Below are positions 34,592 through 44,214 of a stretch of 64,000 nucleotides of DNA, one piece after another. The stretch comes from Vicinamibacteria bacterium (GTDB taxonomy: Bacteria > Acidobacteriota > Vicinamibacteria > Vicinamibacterales > UBA8438). How positions within the stretch are numbered: position 1 is the stretch's first letter; each line of letters starts with the position of its first letter. Both the position numbers and the translations under genes were made by a program. The stretch lies in the NCBI GenBank assembly GCA_022820825.1, contig JAJEEU010000037.1, positions 1-64,000 of the forward strand, read 5' to 3'. The notes under the pieces are model-generated. The model saw only the letters and a program-made list of their open reading frames with translations. It was not told the origin of the DNA and did not search any database.

Positions 34592-35738
34592 CGGCGTCGA
34601 TGCCCTCGCGGGTCTCGGCCAGCACCAGGTCCACCACGGAGCGCAGCGCGTCTTCCTCGCCGTCGCCCTCCAGCCGCCGCAGGCGGTAGTGGTCGATCTG
34701 CCGGTCGGCGGCGCTGCCGTCGTGAATGATGGAAAGCGCGTGCCGCAGCTCGTTTTCGCAGCCGAGGGCCTGGGCGTCCTCCGTCAGGTTCTCGACGAGC
34801 GCCGCGGCGTAGTCCTCGATATCCACCCGTCCGCCGCTGCCGTAGACGTTGCCGAAGAACGCGAGCACACCGTAGCTCTGGGCGAGACAGCGGTTCTCGA
34901 TGATGATCTCCGTGAGCGGCTCGGGCGGCACCAGCCCCTGGCGGTCCAGCCGCATCAGCCAGCGGATGAGCGACGCGTACAACGCGGCGATGCCCACCGC
35001 GTCCTCGATGCGCGGGCACACGTCGCAGATGCGCAGCTCGATGGTCGGGTTGCTCTGGGAGGGCCGGATGTCCCACCACAGCTCGCTGCCGTCCTCGATG
35101 AAGTTCATGCGCTGGTAGGAAGCCACCACGCGCTCGAAGTCGGCCACCGACAGCAGCGGACCCGGCACGCTGGTGCGCGGCAGGGCGCCCATGATGGTGA
35201 GCCGGTACGACTTGAACCCGGTCTCGCGGCCGGCGTTGAACGGCGACGACGCCGACAGCGCGTGCAGCAGCGGCAGGTGGCGGCGCACCGCGGTCATGAT
35301 GCGGATGCGCGTGTCGGCGTCGGCGAAGCCGGCGTGGATGTGCATGCCGCTGACGACGAGACGCCGCACGGCCTCCTGGAACGTAATCGCGAACCGCTCG
35401 TAGCGCTCGCGCGCGGTGGGCATCTGCTCCTGCCACGCCGCGAACGGATGGGTCGAGGCCGCCATGACCGCGGCGCCGTGCGCGTCCGCCGCGTCGACCA
35501 CCAGGCGCCGCGTCTCGCGCAGCGCCTGGCGCAGCTCGGCCACCGACCCGCAGACGCACGTGTTGGTCTCGATCTGGGAGCGGAGGAACTCGCCTACCAC
35601 GCGGTGCGGGCCGCGGTTGCGCTCGCACGCCTCGAAGATGCCGCGGTCCGGGTCCGCGAGGACGTCGCGCGTCCCGGGATCGACAAGGAAGAACTCCTCC
35701 TCGATACCGAGCGTCACGTCAAGATCGGGTTCACTCAT
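34584..35738 (-). CDS. Carboxylate-amine ligase, GCS2 family (YbdK-like)
   Basis: 384 residues from ATG 35738 (GGGAG 8 nt upstream; the GTG at 35759 is less likely). LDVTLGIEEEFFLVDPGTRD is the GCS2 start. HIHAGFAD and WWDIRPS are also family signatures. GCS2 proteins ligate an amine to a carboxylate, classically glutamate to cysteine; YbdK itself has weak glutamate-cysteine ligase activity. Its presence among exported redox proteins is unexpected, since it has no signal peptide. Confidence 0.9.
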   Translation of the reverse strand: MSEPDLDVTLGIEEEFFLVDPGTRDVLADPDRGIFEACERNRGPHRVVGEFLRSQIETNTCVCGSVAELRQALRETRRLVVDAADAHGAAVMAASTHPFAAWQEQMPTARERYERFAITFQEAVRRLVVSGMHIHAGFADADTRIRIMTAVRRHLPLLHALSASSPFNAGRETGFKSYRLTIMGALPRTSVPGPLLSVADFERVVASYQRMNFIEDGSELWWDIRPSQSNPTIELRICDVCPRIEDAVGIAALYASLIRWLMRLDRQGLVPPEPLTEIIIENRCLAQSYGVLAFFGNVYGSGGRVDIEDYAAALVENLTEDAQALGCENELRHALSIIHDGSAADRQIDHYRLRRLEGDGEEDALRSVVDLVLAETREGIDAGA

Positions 35739-35769
35739 GCGCTGCGTCTCCCGTTGCACTGCCGGCCGG

Positions 35770-36843
35770 TCACCCCCCGACGATGGCGATGCCCCAGGGG
35801 CGCTCGCCCGCGGGCACCGTGGCGACCACGGACATCGACTCCGCGTCGACGACGCTGACGTCGTTGGAGGGACCGTTCGCGGTGTACAGGTACCGTCCGT
35901 CCGGCGTCAGGCCAATTCCCCACGGCCGGTCGCCTACCTCGACGGAACCGACGGGCTCCAGGGTTTCGGCGTCGATCGCGACGACCATTCTCCCGCGGCC
36001 GGTGGTCACGTATATGCGCGAGCCGTCGGGCGCCACGACGACGCCCATCGGCCGGACCAGCTCGCCGGTCAGCTCGATGGTGTGCAGCACCTCGTGCACC
36101 GCGGTGTCGACCACGTGGACCGTGCCGCCGTTCTCCGCCGTCACGTACGCGCGTGAACCGTCGGGCGAGAACGCCGACGCGCGCGGCCGCGCGCCCACCT
36201 CGAACTGCGCCGCGACGGTGTTCGTGGCGGTGTCGATGACGGCAACCTGGTTGTCTTCTTCCGAGGTGACGTAGACGACGCTGCCGTCCGGGCTGATGCG
36301 CACCCCCTCCGGCTCGCCGCCGACCGGCAAGGCCGCCAGTATCTCTCCCGTGGCGATGTCGACCACGGATGCTTCGCCGGCATCCTCGTTGGCGACGTAC
36401 AGGCGCGTGCCGTCGGCGCTGACGGCGACCTGCTCGGGGTCCGTGCCGGCGCGGACCATGCCGGCCATCGCGCCGGTTGCGAGGTCGACCATGCCTATGC
36501 CGTCCGCCGCACGGTCGGGCGGCGGCAGGGTGCTCTCGTCCGTACCGGGCGGCGACGGCGGCGAGCCGCTCAGGGCGACGAACAGCCGCGTGCCGTCGGG
36601 CGACACCTTGATGCCGCGCGGACGCTTGCCCAGCGGGATGGTGGCGACCACCTCGTTCGTGCCGCCCGCAATCACCGTCATGTCGCCGGAGTACTCGTTG
36701 GTGACGTACACGTGGTACGGCGGCGGGGGCGCCGGCGGCACGGCGTCCACCTGGTCGGGCGGCGGGGCCTCCACGCTGCCACAGCCTGCGAGCGCCGCCG
36801 CCGCGAGCGCCGGCGCGAGCAACCGAACCGCGAATCCGCTCAT
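35770..36843 (-). CDS. YVTN-type beta-propeller lipoprotein
   Basis: 357 residues from ATG 36843. A lipobox (ALAAAALAGC) anchors it. Seven repeats follow of the YVTN kind: HVYVTNEYSGDMTVIAGG, KVSPDGTRLFVALSG, RLYVANEDAGEASVVDIATG and so on. Repeats of this family often form surface or periplasmic sensors and nitrite-reductase-like propellers, but no haem motif is present. Its start overlaps the upstream PQQ gene by 4 nt (ATGA), so the two are made together. Confidence 0.9.
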   Translation of the reverse strand: MSGFAVRLLAPALAAAALAGCGSVEAPPPDQVDAVPPAPPPPYHVYVTNEYSGDMTVIAGGTNEVVATIPLGKRPRGIKVSPDGTRLFVALSGSPPSPPGTDESTLPPPDRAADGIGMVDLATGAMAGMVRAGTDPEQVAVSADGTRLYVANEDAGEASVVDIATGEILAALPVGGEPEGVRISPDGSVVYVTSEEDNQVAVIDTATNTVAAQFEVGARPRASAFSPDGSRAYVTAENGGTVHVVDTAVHEVLHTIELTGELVRPMGVVVAPDGSRIYVTTGRGRMVVAIDAETLEPVGSVEVGDRPWGIGLTPDGRYLYTANGPSNDVSVVDAESMSVVATVPAGERPWGIAIVGG

Positions 36844-38933
36844 GGCTCCACGACTATCTGCCCCATCGCCCATGGGTGATCCTCGCAGTGGTAGGTGAAC
36901 GTCCCCGCGCGCTCCATGCGCACGTAGCCCGACTGCGCGCGCAGCAGCGGCCCGGTGGTCCACGAGGCGTCCTGCGCGGTGACGGTGTGCGTGATGTCGC
37001 CGCTGTTGACGAACGTGACGGTCGTCCCGGCCCGCACGCGGACGCGTGGCGGGTTGAACGCGTGCTCGTCGACGGCGTAGCGGTTGCCTACGCCCCGCTC
37101 GGCGCTCTGGACGAGCGTCGAGGTCATGATCTCGTTCGTCTCCCGGACGGGCGCGCGGCGCCCGGCTGCAGGCGGTGGGTCCGCTTCCGGCAGCGCCCCG
37201 CCCAGCTTGAACGCCCACAGCTCCGGCCCCATGGCGACGGCGACGTGCTGCTCGCCCGCCGCCATGTACGTCATCGCCGGTCCGCGCGCCCGGGGCACGC
37301 CGGTCTGGAAACGCCACAGGGCGGCGCCGCTGCCTGCGTCGTATGCCTGGAACGTGCCGTCGCCCGCGCCGCGGAACACGAGGCCGCCGGCAGTGGCCAG
37401 GGGGCCGCTGCCGCCCAGCAGGCGCGACTCGAATTCGTGCGTCCAGACGAGCTTGTTCGTGCGCGTATCGATGGCGCCGAAGACGCCGACCGACGCCGGC
37501 AGGTTGGTGTGGGAGCGCGCGCCGCCGCGGAACCACGGATCGCGGGAGATCCGCCGCGCCCGGCCCACGTGCGCCGTGCCCTGGGCATACAGGTAGCGCG
37601 TGTCGGGGCTGTAGGCGATGGGCGTCACCCGCACGAGCGGAATCGGCGCCCCCGGCGCCACCACGTTGTGGCGCCCGAGATACGGCGGCGTGAACGCGCT
37701 GCAGCTCAGGACGAACGGCGGCGCCACCTTGTCGCGCCAGCGCGAGCAGTCGCCGACCAGGCTGTCGGCGCCCACCGGAAACGGCTGCGTCGCGGCGGTG
37801 AAGTTGAATGGATCCTGCGGCACCGGCCGCTCCTCGACGGGATGCACCGGCTCGCCGGTCTCGCGGTCGAGCAGGAACAGGAAACCGTCGGCGCGCAGCG
37901 CCGCCAGCGCCGGCCGCCGCTCGCCGTTCACCACGGCCTCGTACAGCAGCGGCGCGATGGCGATGTCGGCGTCCCACAGGTCGTGGCGCACCACCTGGTA
38001 GTGCCAGCGCAGTGCGCCGGTGTCCATATCCAGGGCCAGGATGGCCGCCGTGTACAGGTTGTCGCCGCGGCGCGACTCGCCGCCGAACATCGGCACGGCG
38101 TTGCCGGTGACGAAGTAGACGAGCCCGAGGTCGGGATCCGCGTTCCCGACGTGCCAGACGCCCGCGCCGCCCTGCTCCCACACATGGCCCCACTCGCCCG
38201 CCTGCGGCCAGGTATCGTGTCCCGGCTCGCCGGGTCCCGGGATGGTGTAGAACTCCCACAGCAACCGGCCGTCACTGGCGTCCAGCGCGACCACCTTGCC
38301 GCGGAACGCCCAGTCGCCGTTGGCGAGCCCCACGTAGATCCGGCCGTCTACGTACAGCGGGGCGCCGGAGACCGCCTGGCCCTTCTTCGGCGGGTCGTAA
38401 CCGATCTGGGTGGTCCAGACGAACTCGCCCGTCCGCTGGTCGACCGCGGCGACCCGCCCGTCCATCAGGCCGAGGAACACCTTGCCGTCGCCGAGCGCGA
38501 CGCCGGGCGGGGACGGGATGGCGCGGCCGGCGTTCAGGATGTCGCCGATGCCGGCCGTATCGAGCTCGGCGGGGGCGTCCTCGTCGGGGCGCACGGACCA
38601 GAGCGTCTCGCCCGTTGCCCCGTCGATGGCGTAGAGCCGGGTGCCGGAGCCGATGTAGAGGACGCCGCCTGCCACTACGGGGGTCGCCCGCGTCGACGCC
38701 CGGCCCTCGAACGCGAACGACCAGGCCGCGCCCAACTCGCCCACGTTGCCGGTGTTGATCGCGTCCAGCGCCGAGTAGCGCGAGTTGGCCCAATCGCCGC
38801 CGATGAACGGCCAGTCCGCGGCGCCGTGCGCGCTGCCCGGCCGGGGCTGCGCGGCGCCGGATGGGCCGAGCAGGAGCGCGGCGGCAGCGGCCGCCAGGAC
38901 GACCGCCGGGATCGATCGGTTCCGGACCTGCAC
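36840..38933 (-). CDS. PQQ-dependent dehydrogenase-like propeller fused to a C-terminal cupredoxin
   Basis: 697 residues from GTG 38933 (the frame continues upstream into the neighbouring gene, so this GTG is the first sensible start). After a signal peptide the body is a quinoprotein alcohol dehydrogenase-type eight-bladed propeller (WPFIGGDWANSRYSALDAIN, GEWGHVWEQGGAGVWHVG). The last 90 residues are a plastocyanin-like domain, FNPPRVRVRAGTTVTFVNSG, with ligands His in DITHTV and Cys, His and Met in YHCEDHPWAMGQ. Related enzymes usually carry a C-terminal cytochrome c instead. It probably oxidises a small alcohol in the periplasm. Confidence 0.9.
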   Translation of the reverse strand: MQVRNRSIPAVVLAAAAAALLLGPSGAAQPRPGSAHGAADWPFIGGDWANSRYSALDAINTGNVGELGAAWSFAFEGRASTRATPVVAGGVLYIGSGTRLYAIDGATGETLWSVRPDEDAPAELDTAGIGDILNAGRAIPSPPGVALGDGKVFLGLMDGRVAAVDQRTGEFVWTTQIGYDPPKKGQAVSGAPLYVDGRIYVGLANGDWAFRGKVVALDASDGRLLWEFYTIPGPGEPGHDTWPQAGEWGHVWEQGGAGVWHVGNADPDLGLVYFVTGNAVPMFGGESRRGDNLYTAAILALDMDTGALRWHYQVVRHDLWDADIAIAPLLYEAVVNGERRPALAALRADGFLFLLDRETGEPVHPVEERPVPQDPFNFTAATQPFPVGADSLVGDCSRWRDKVAPPFVLSCSAFTPPYLGRHNVVAPGAPIPLVRVTPIAYSPDTRYLYAQGTAHVGRARRISRDPWFRGGARSHTNLPASVGVFGAIDTRTNKLVWTHEFESRLLGGSGPLATAGGLVFRGAGDGTFQAYDAGSGAALWRFQTGVPRARGPAMTYMAAGEQHVAVAMGPELWAFKLGGALPEADPPPAAGRRAPVRETNEIMTSTLVQSAERGVGNRYAVDEHAFNPPRVRVRAGTTVTFVNSGDITHTVTAQDASWTTGPLLRAQSGYVRMERAGTFTYHCEDHPWAMGQIVVEP

Positions 38934-38955
38934 TTGCGTACCCAGTCCGGCGCGG

Positions 38956-41205
38956 CTACTTCGCCAGCGGGTCGGGACGGAGCTGGAAGTGCACCATCTT
39001 GCTCCGTGTGCCCTTGCCGCCCTCCGTGTGCCAGATGTAGTTGGACCCGTAGTTGGCCCACAGGCCGCGGCCCTTCCACCCTGCGTCCGGATCGTCGATG
39101 CGGCCGTCGAGGCCGCGCGAGTAGAACGCCATCGGATACGGCACGCGCAGGATGGTCCACTCGTCCGTCTCCGGATCGAGGGCCAGCAGCGAGTCCGACG
39201 TCGAGCCGTTGGCAATGGGAATGTTGTCGCCCAATCCCAGCGTGTTGTACTGGTCCACCCAACTGTAGTAGTGGAAGTCGGCGCTGCCCGGCGCGTCCAC
39301 GCCCTTCATCTGCGGGCCGGGCACCGGGTAGAGCGTCCAGCCCTCCGGACAGTGCTGGCCGGTCGCGTCGGGGCCGCTCTTCACGCGGCACTTGCTGCGG
39401 TCGAAGCTCGCCATGTGGCTGCTGCCCGACAGCGCGGTCCAGATGAGGCCGTTGCGGTCGACGTCGAGGCCGCGCGGCGCCGAGCCGGTCTGCAGCGGAT
39501 CGAGCGCGGGGTTCTCGATGGACGGCGGCTCGTACACCTCGGCGCTGCAGCTCTCGGGCGGGTTGTCGCCGCGGTCGAGGCGGATCAGCCGGCCGGGGAA
39601 GGGTCCCGTTCGCGAAATCCATACCGCGTCGTCGATCGGGCTGGCGATGATGCCGTAGCCGAAGCCTGTGATCCGCGTGTCGAGCGCCGGATCGAACTCG
39701 CCGTTTCCGTCCCGGCTCGGCTCGTTCCACGGCTTCGTGATCCGGCCGTCGCCGTTCGTGTCGATGACAGTCGGGCACCAGCCCTGCGAGAGCTGCTCGT
39801 CGCCGGTCTCGTCGTAGCGCTTCGTATCAACCCAGCCGATGACGTTCGTATCGCCGCTGAACCAGAGCGTGTCGTTGTCGTCCTCGCCGAACTGCAGGTG
39901 GTGCGTGCCGTAGCAGGTGTCGATCAGCGCGAACGATCCGTCGCTCGGGTCGTAGTACGACGCCTGCCGGCCGCTCGCCTCGATGGGGAAGTAGCGCGCG
40001 AACCTGTTGGACGAGCCCTCCTGGCACCACGCTGGGTTCGGCCGGTTGCGCACCTTCGACGTCATCCAGAGCCGCCCCTGCGCGTCCATCATCGGGTTAT
40101 GGGGATCGGAGGCGTTCTCGTGGCCGTCGGGTCCGCCGCGCCCCCAGAGCAACTGCTCGCCCCAGTAGTAGGAGGGCTCGAGCTGCATCTGCGGGAAGCG
40201 GGACTCCACGCTGTCCTGGTCCTCGGGCCGCACCGGGATCTTGATCTCCTCGGCCCGGCTCTCGGCGGGGTGCACCACGGTTATCGTGCCGTGCCCGGCC
40301 GACACGCCGTAGACCGGCCCGCGCGCATTCACCGTGGGGTTCCGCTTGTCGGTCGTGATTTCGTCGTGGATGAAGGAGCTGTCTACGCCCCAGTCCCACA
40401 GCGTGACGACCACGTTGCGCTCTTTCCCCTGCGGCCGCGGCGGCCGCGGCGGCAGCTCGCCGGCGGCGATCCGCTCAGTCCAGTCGGCGTACATCTGCAC
40501 GCCGCGCTCGCGCCCGAAACGATCCATGAAACCGCTCATCTGGTTGCCGCGCTGGCCTGTCTGGACCCGGTGGTCCCACGCGGCGGCGGCGGAGTCGAAG
40601 TCGTCGCGGTGCTGCACCACGCGGGTCGCCTCGTTGCCGAGCTGGTGGCAGAGCTGGCAGCCCTGCTTCATGTTGTCGATCCAGGCCGCCTGACTCTTGA
40701 GCGCGGGTGAAATGCCGTTGCCCTCCGGCCCGGTGCCGGGGAACTCGCTCGCCGCCGGCGGCTCGATCAGCGAGTACCAGTAGTTGCCCGGGTAGTACTG
40801 GGCGGCCGCGCGCTCGTCGGGCGCGATGACCGCGTCGAGCGCCGCGCCGTCGAGCGGCGGCGAGAGCTTCACCTTGGGCGAATCGACCAGACCGTAGCCG
40901 CGCACCCAGACGTCGTAGGTGGCGTCGGGCAACTGCGGCAGCACGAAGCGGCCGTCATCGTCGGTAACGACGATCTTGGCGAGTTTCGTTTCGAGCTCCT
41001 CGGTCTCCGCGATCACCCAGACCCCGGCCTCCGGACCGGCGCTGCTCGTGACCACGCCGGCGATGTGGCCGTCCGGCATGTCGGCGGCGCTGCCTGCTGC
41101 CTGCACCGCCGCGAAGGCGGCAGCCGTCACGCCCAGGACCGCCAGCATCGCCGCCGGCCAGCGCTGCGCGGCTGTGCGCTGCAACCCGTTCTTCCGCCCG
41201 CTCAT
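38956..41205 (-). CDS. Secreted haem-motif / lyase-like beta-propeller protein with carboxypeptidase-regulatory domain
   Basis: 749 residues from ATG 41205, with GGAGGAGG upstream. Signal peptide, then a carboxypeptidase-regulatory-like domain (about 47-120: GHIAGVVTSSAGPEAGVWV), then a haem motif CQLCH at 183-187, then a long region with streptogramin-lyase-type repeats (RGLDVDRNGLIWTALSGSSH, DGRLWM-type blades). The domain order is the same as in 1-1527, but this protein is longer, with large inserts. It is probably a periplasmic haem protein; catalytic function unproven. It is followed 22 nt later by the PQQ/cupredoxin gene. Confidence 0.88.
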   Translation of the reverse strand: MSGRKNGLQRTAAQRWPAAMLAVLGVTAAAFAAVQAAGSAADMPDGHIAGVVTSSAGPEAGVWVIAETEELETKLAKIVVTDDDGRFVLPQLPDATYDVWVRGYGLVDSPKVKLSPPLDGAALDAVIAPDERAAAQYYPGNYWYSLIEPPAASEFPGTGPEGNGISPALKSQAAWIDNMKQGCQLCHQLGNEATRVVQHRDDFDSAAAAWDHRVQTGQRGNQMSGFMDRFGRERGVQMYADWTERIAAGELPPRPPRPQGKERNVVVTLWDWGVDSSFIHDEITTDKRNPTVNARGPVYGVSAGHGTITVVHPAESRAEEIKIPVRPEDQDSVESRFPQMQLEPSYYWGEQLLWGRGGPDGHENASDPHNPMMDAQGRLWMTSKVRNRPNPAWCQEGSSNRFARYFPIEASGRQASYYDPSDGSFALIDTCYGTHHLQFGEDDNDTLWFSGDTNVIGWVDTKRYDETGDEQLSQGWCPTVIDTNGDGRITKPWNEPSRDGNGEFDPALDTRITGFGYGIIASPIDDAVWISRTGPFPGRLIRLDRGDNPPESCSAEVYEPPSIENPALDPLQTGSAPRGLDVDRNGLIWTALSGSSHMASFDRSKCRVKSGPDATGQHCPEGWTLYPVPGPQMKGVDAPGSADFHYYSWVDQYNTLGLGDNIPIANGSTSDSLLALDPETDEWTILRVPYPMAFYSRGLDGRIDDPDAGWKGRGLWANYGSNYIWHTEGGKGTRSKMVHFQLRPDPLAK

Positions 41206-41269
41206 GTCGCCTCCTCCACGTTCCTGCCGCGTTCGGGACAGGACATCCGATGGTAATCCACGCCGGTCG

Positions 41270-42418
41270 CTACAGGCCCTGCGCACCCGTCGGGACGAAC
41301 TTCTGCATGCGCCGGCCGTCGAGCGTCTCGCCGATGTAGAGGTTGCCGTGCGAGTCGATCGCCAGCGAGTGCGGGCTCTCGAACTGGCCGGCATTGCGGC
41401 CGCGCCGCCCGATCTGCTCGATGTTATCTAGACCGTCCCGGCGCACGGACCAGAGGTAGTGGTTGCCGCCGTCCGCGTTGTACAGGAACGTCTGGTTGTC
41501 GTCGTGCGAGAAGTCGATGTCCCAGACCGAGGTGCCAGCCATCTGCCGGCCGATGAAGCCCTCGTGCAGGAACGTGCCGTCCTTCTCGAAGATCTGCAGG
41601 CGGCGGTTCATTCGGTCGCAGACGTACACGAGGCCCTGGGCCGACAGGACCACGCAGTGGACGGTGTCGCCGAAGATCGGCGACGGGTCCGCGTTCGGGT
41701 CGTACGGGTCGAGCGGACTGTCGTCCGGCGACCGGCCGTAGGCGCCCCAGTGGCGCTTGTATTCTCCGTTGTCGGCGTCGAACACGATCACGCGGCGGTT
41801 GGTGTAGCCGTCGGCGATGTACACCTCGTTCGCGTCCGGGTCGACGCCTATGTCGGCCGGCGAGTGCAGCCGCTGGACGTCGTGGCTGTCGCCGGTCTCG
41901 CCCGGCGTGCCGATATGCAGCAGGAAGTTCCCGTCGCGGGAGAACTTCAGCACCAGGCCGTCGTCGTCCCCGTTGCCGCCGATCCAGACGTTGTCCTTGT
42001 AGTCGATGAAGATGCCGTGCTCGCTCGAAGGCCATTCGTAGCCGTCGGCGGGCCCGCCCCACGCCTGCACGACGTTACCGGCCGGATCGAACTCGATGAC
42101 CGGCGGCGCCGGCACGCAGCAGTCGGCCGTCGGGGGATCGTCGGCCGCGCCGCGCTCGCGCGGAGTGAGCGACAGCGGGCGGTGCAGCACCCAGATGTGG
42201 TCGCGCGAGTCGACGGCAACGCCGATCACCTGGCCCATGAGCCAGTTGTCCGGCAGTTCCTGCGGCCAGAACGGATCCACCTGGTAGTGCTTTGCGCCGG
42301 GCGGCGGCGCGTCCGCCGCCGGGGCGGCCGCTTCTTCGACCATCTGCTGGCCGCAACTCAGCGCGACCAGCGCCACGAGAATCCCGATGAAGCCGTAGAC
42401 GGTGTTGCGCCGCTGCAT
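41270..42418 (-). CDS. NHL-repeat lipoprotein
   Basis: 382 residues from ATG 42418, with AGGAG upstream. A lipobox (LVALSC, Cys near residue 22) precedes an NHL six-bladed propeller with repeats such as WPSSEHGIFIDYKDNVWIGG, LHSPADIGVDPDANEVYIAD and FESPHSLAIDSHGNLYIGE. The fold is shared with peptidyl-alpha-hydroxyglycine amidating lyase, but bacterial NHL proteins are mostly uncharacterised. It is the first gene of the seven-gene run ending at 32704. Confidence 0.9.
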   Translation of the reverse strand: MQRRNTVYGFIGILVALVALSCGQQMVEEAAAPAADAPPPGAKHYQVDPFWPQELPDNWLMGQVIGVAVDSRDHIWVLHRPLSLTPRERGAADDPPTADCCVPAPPVIEFDPAGNVVQAWGGPADGYEWPSSEHGIFIDYKDNVWIGGNGDDDGLVLKFSRDGNFLLHIGTPGETGDSHDVQRLHSPADIGVDPDANEVYIADGYTNRRVIVFDADNGEYKRHWGAYGRSPDDSPLDPYDPNADPSPIFGDTVHCVVLSAQGLVYVCDRMNRRLQIFEKDGTFLHEGFIGRQMAGTSVWDIDFSHDDNQTFLYNADGGNHYLWSVRRDGLDNIEQIGRRGRNAGQFESPHSLAIDSHGNLYIGETLDGRRMQKFVPTGAQGL

Positions 42419-42578
42419 GGCGTTGTCTCCTTGTCTGCCGGAGCCCGCATTATATCCCCGTCGATCTCGTTATCCCGGCGCGTTGAACCAGCCGCCCGGT
42501 ACGGTTCGGCACGCCGGCAGGGCGCTTGCGCCGGTGCCGCGATTCCGGGATACTGAGGGTCGAATCCCAGATTCTTCC

Positions 42579-44213
42579 ATGACGCCCGCGATCCGCCTGT
42601 CGGTTTCCGCGCTTGCCGTGTTGCTGCTCGCGGCGCCCGGCGTGCAGGCCGCCGGCGATGACCTGCGCCTGATTGAAGCGCTGCAGCGGCGCGACGCGGA
42701 AACCGCGGACGCCCTGCTGCGGGACGGCATCGACGTCAACGTCCGGCGCGCCGACGGCGCCACCGCGCTCGCCTGGGCGGCGCACTGGGACGACCTGGAG
42801 ATGGCCGGACGGGTGCTCGACGCGGGCGCCGACCCGACTGCGGCAAACGAGTTGGGCGTGACACCGCTCATGCTGGCCGCCACCAACCGCAGCACGGAGA
42901 TGGCCGCACTGCTGCTCGACGCGGGCGCTGATGCGCGGGCGGCACGGCCCAACGGCGAGACGGCGCTCATGCACGCGGCGCGGTCGGGTGCGGCCGGCGT
43001 GGCGCGCGAGCTGGTGGCGCACGGCGCCGACGTCAACGCGGTGACGTCGCGCGGATTCAGCCCGTTGATGTTCGCCGCCGCTGAAGGGCACGCGGCAGTG
43101 GCCGGGGTGCTGGTGGAGACCGGCGCCGACCTCGCGGCGCGCACCGAGGCGATCGAGTCCAGGCGCAGGGGTTACCGCCGCAGCGCGGCCAACGACGGCA
43201 ATCCCCGCCGCCTGCGCGAGAACCAGGCGCTGCTGATCTCCCAGTTGCAGCAGGACGGCGACCTGGAGCCGCGCCGTCCGCAGGGCGGCTTCACGCCGCT
43301 GCTGTACGCCGCCATGTCCGGCGATCTCGACACGGTGCGCATCCTGGTGTCCGCCGGCGCCGACGTCAATGAGACGGCGGCTGACAAGACCACGCCGCTG
43401 ATCGTGACGCTCCAGCGCGGCATCGAGGAAGGGCTGTGGCGGCTCCCGGGCGGGCGCAACCAGCATGTCGCTGCGTACCTGCTCGACCGCGGCGCGGATC
43501 CGAACCTCTCCGAAGCCGGCTACACCGCGCTGCACGTCGCGAGCGCCACCGGGCAGCACGATGCCGTCGAAGCGCTCCTCGAGCACGGGGCCGACCCGAA
43601 TGACACGCAGCTCTGGATGCCGCAACGGTTCATCAACGCCATGATCCCCGGCGACGCGTATCTGACCACCGGCTGGGTCAGCCAGATCGGCGCCACGCCG
43701 TTCATGCTGGCGGCCAAGTCGGTCGACGTGCCGATGATGCGGCTGCTCCTGGAACATGGCGCCGATCCGCTGATCACGGCCGACGGCGGCGCGAACGCGC
43801 TGATGCTGGCGGCCGGGCTCGCCAAGCGGCATGCCACGGACGTCGGCTACTTCATCTGGGAAGAGGAACAGGCGATCGAAGCGATCGCCCTGGCCGTCGA
43901 GCTTGGCCTCGACGTCAACACCGCAACCGATCGCGGCGAGACCGCGCTGCACGGCGCCACCCGCCACGCCGCGCACGACGTCATCCGGTTCCTCGTGGAC
44001 CAGGGCGCCGACATCGAGGCCCGCACGTGGGCCGACCAGACGCCGCTGCGCATCGCCGAGGGCTATCTCTACAGCGGAACGTACGTGAGCTACCCCGAAA
44101 CCGCGGAGCTGCTGCTGTCGCTCGGCGCCGACCCCGACGCGGGCACGCAATTGAACTTCGGCCTCACGTCGTACGGCGACAAGGACGCCGCGGGAGAAGG
44201 CGGGAGCCGCTGA
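42579..44213 (+). CDS. Secreted ankyrin-repeat protein (set C)
   Basis: 544 residues from ATG 42579 (MTPAIRLSVSALAVLLLAAP, cleavage near VQA/AGDD). The open frame from 42402 runs into the divergent NHL gene and is not used. About ten ankyrin repeats follow, such as LDAGADPTAANELGVTPLML. An insertion around residues 185-235 is rich in Arg, Asn and Gln (RRRGYRRSAANDGNPRRL). The stop lies one base before the ATG of the DUF1592 gene, which shows tight coupling of this set. Confidence 0.9.
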   Translation: MTPAIRLSVSALAVLLLAAPGVQAAGDDLRLIEALQRRDAETADALLRDGIDVNVRRADGATALAWAAHWDDLEMAGRVLDAGADPTAANELGVTPLMLAATNRSTEMAALLLDAGADARAARPNGETALMHAARSGAAGVARELVAHGADVNAVTSRGFSPLMFAAAEGHAAVAGVLVETGADLAARTEAIESRRRGYRRSAANDGNPRRLRENQALLISQLQQDGDLEPRRPQGGFTPLLYAAMSGDLDTVRILVSAGADVNETAADKTTPLIVTLQRGIEEGLWRLPGGRNQHVAAYLLDRGADPNLSEAGYTALHVASATGQHDAVEALLEHGADPNDTQLWMPQRFINAMIPGDAYLTTGWVSQIGATPFMLAAKSVDVPMMRLLLEHGADPLITADGGANALMLAAGLAKRHATDVGYFIWEEEQAIEAIALAVELGLDVNTATDRGETALHGATRHAAHDVIRFLVDQGADIEARTWADQTPLRIAEGYLYSGTYVSYPETAELLLSLGADPDAGTQLNFGLTSYGDKDAAGEGGSR

Positions 44214-44214
44214 C

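Noticed and set aside
38956-41205. Annotation as virginiamycin B lyase (streptogramin resistance)
   Set aside because: The protein has an export signal, haem motif and large extra regions; only the propeller repeats are shared, so resistance is not supported.
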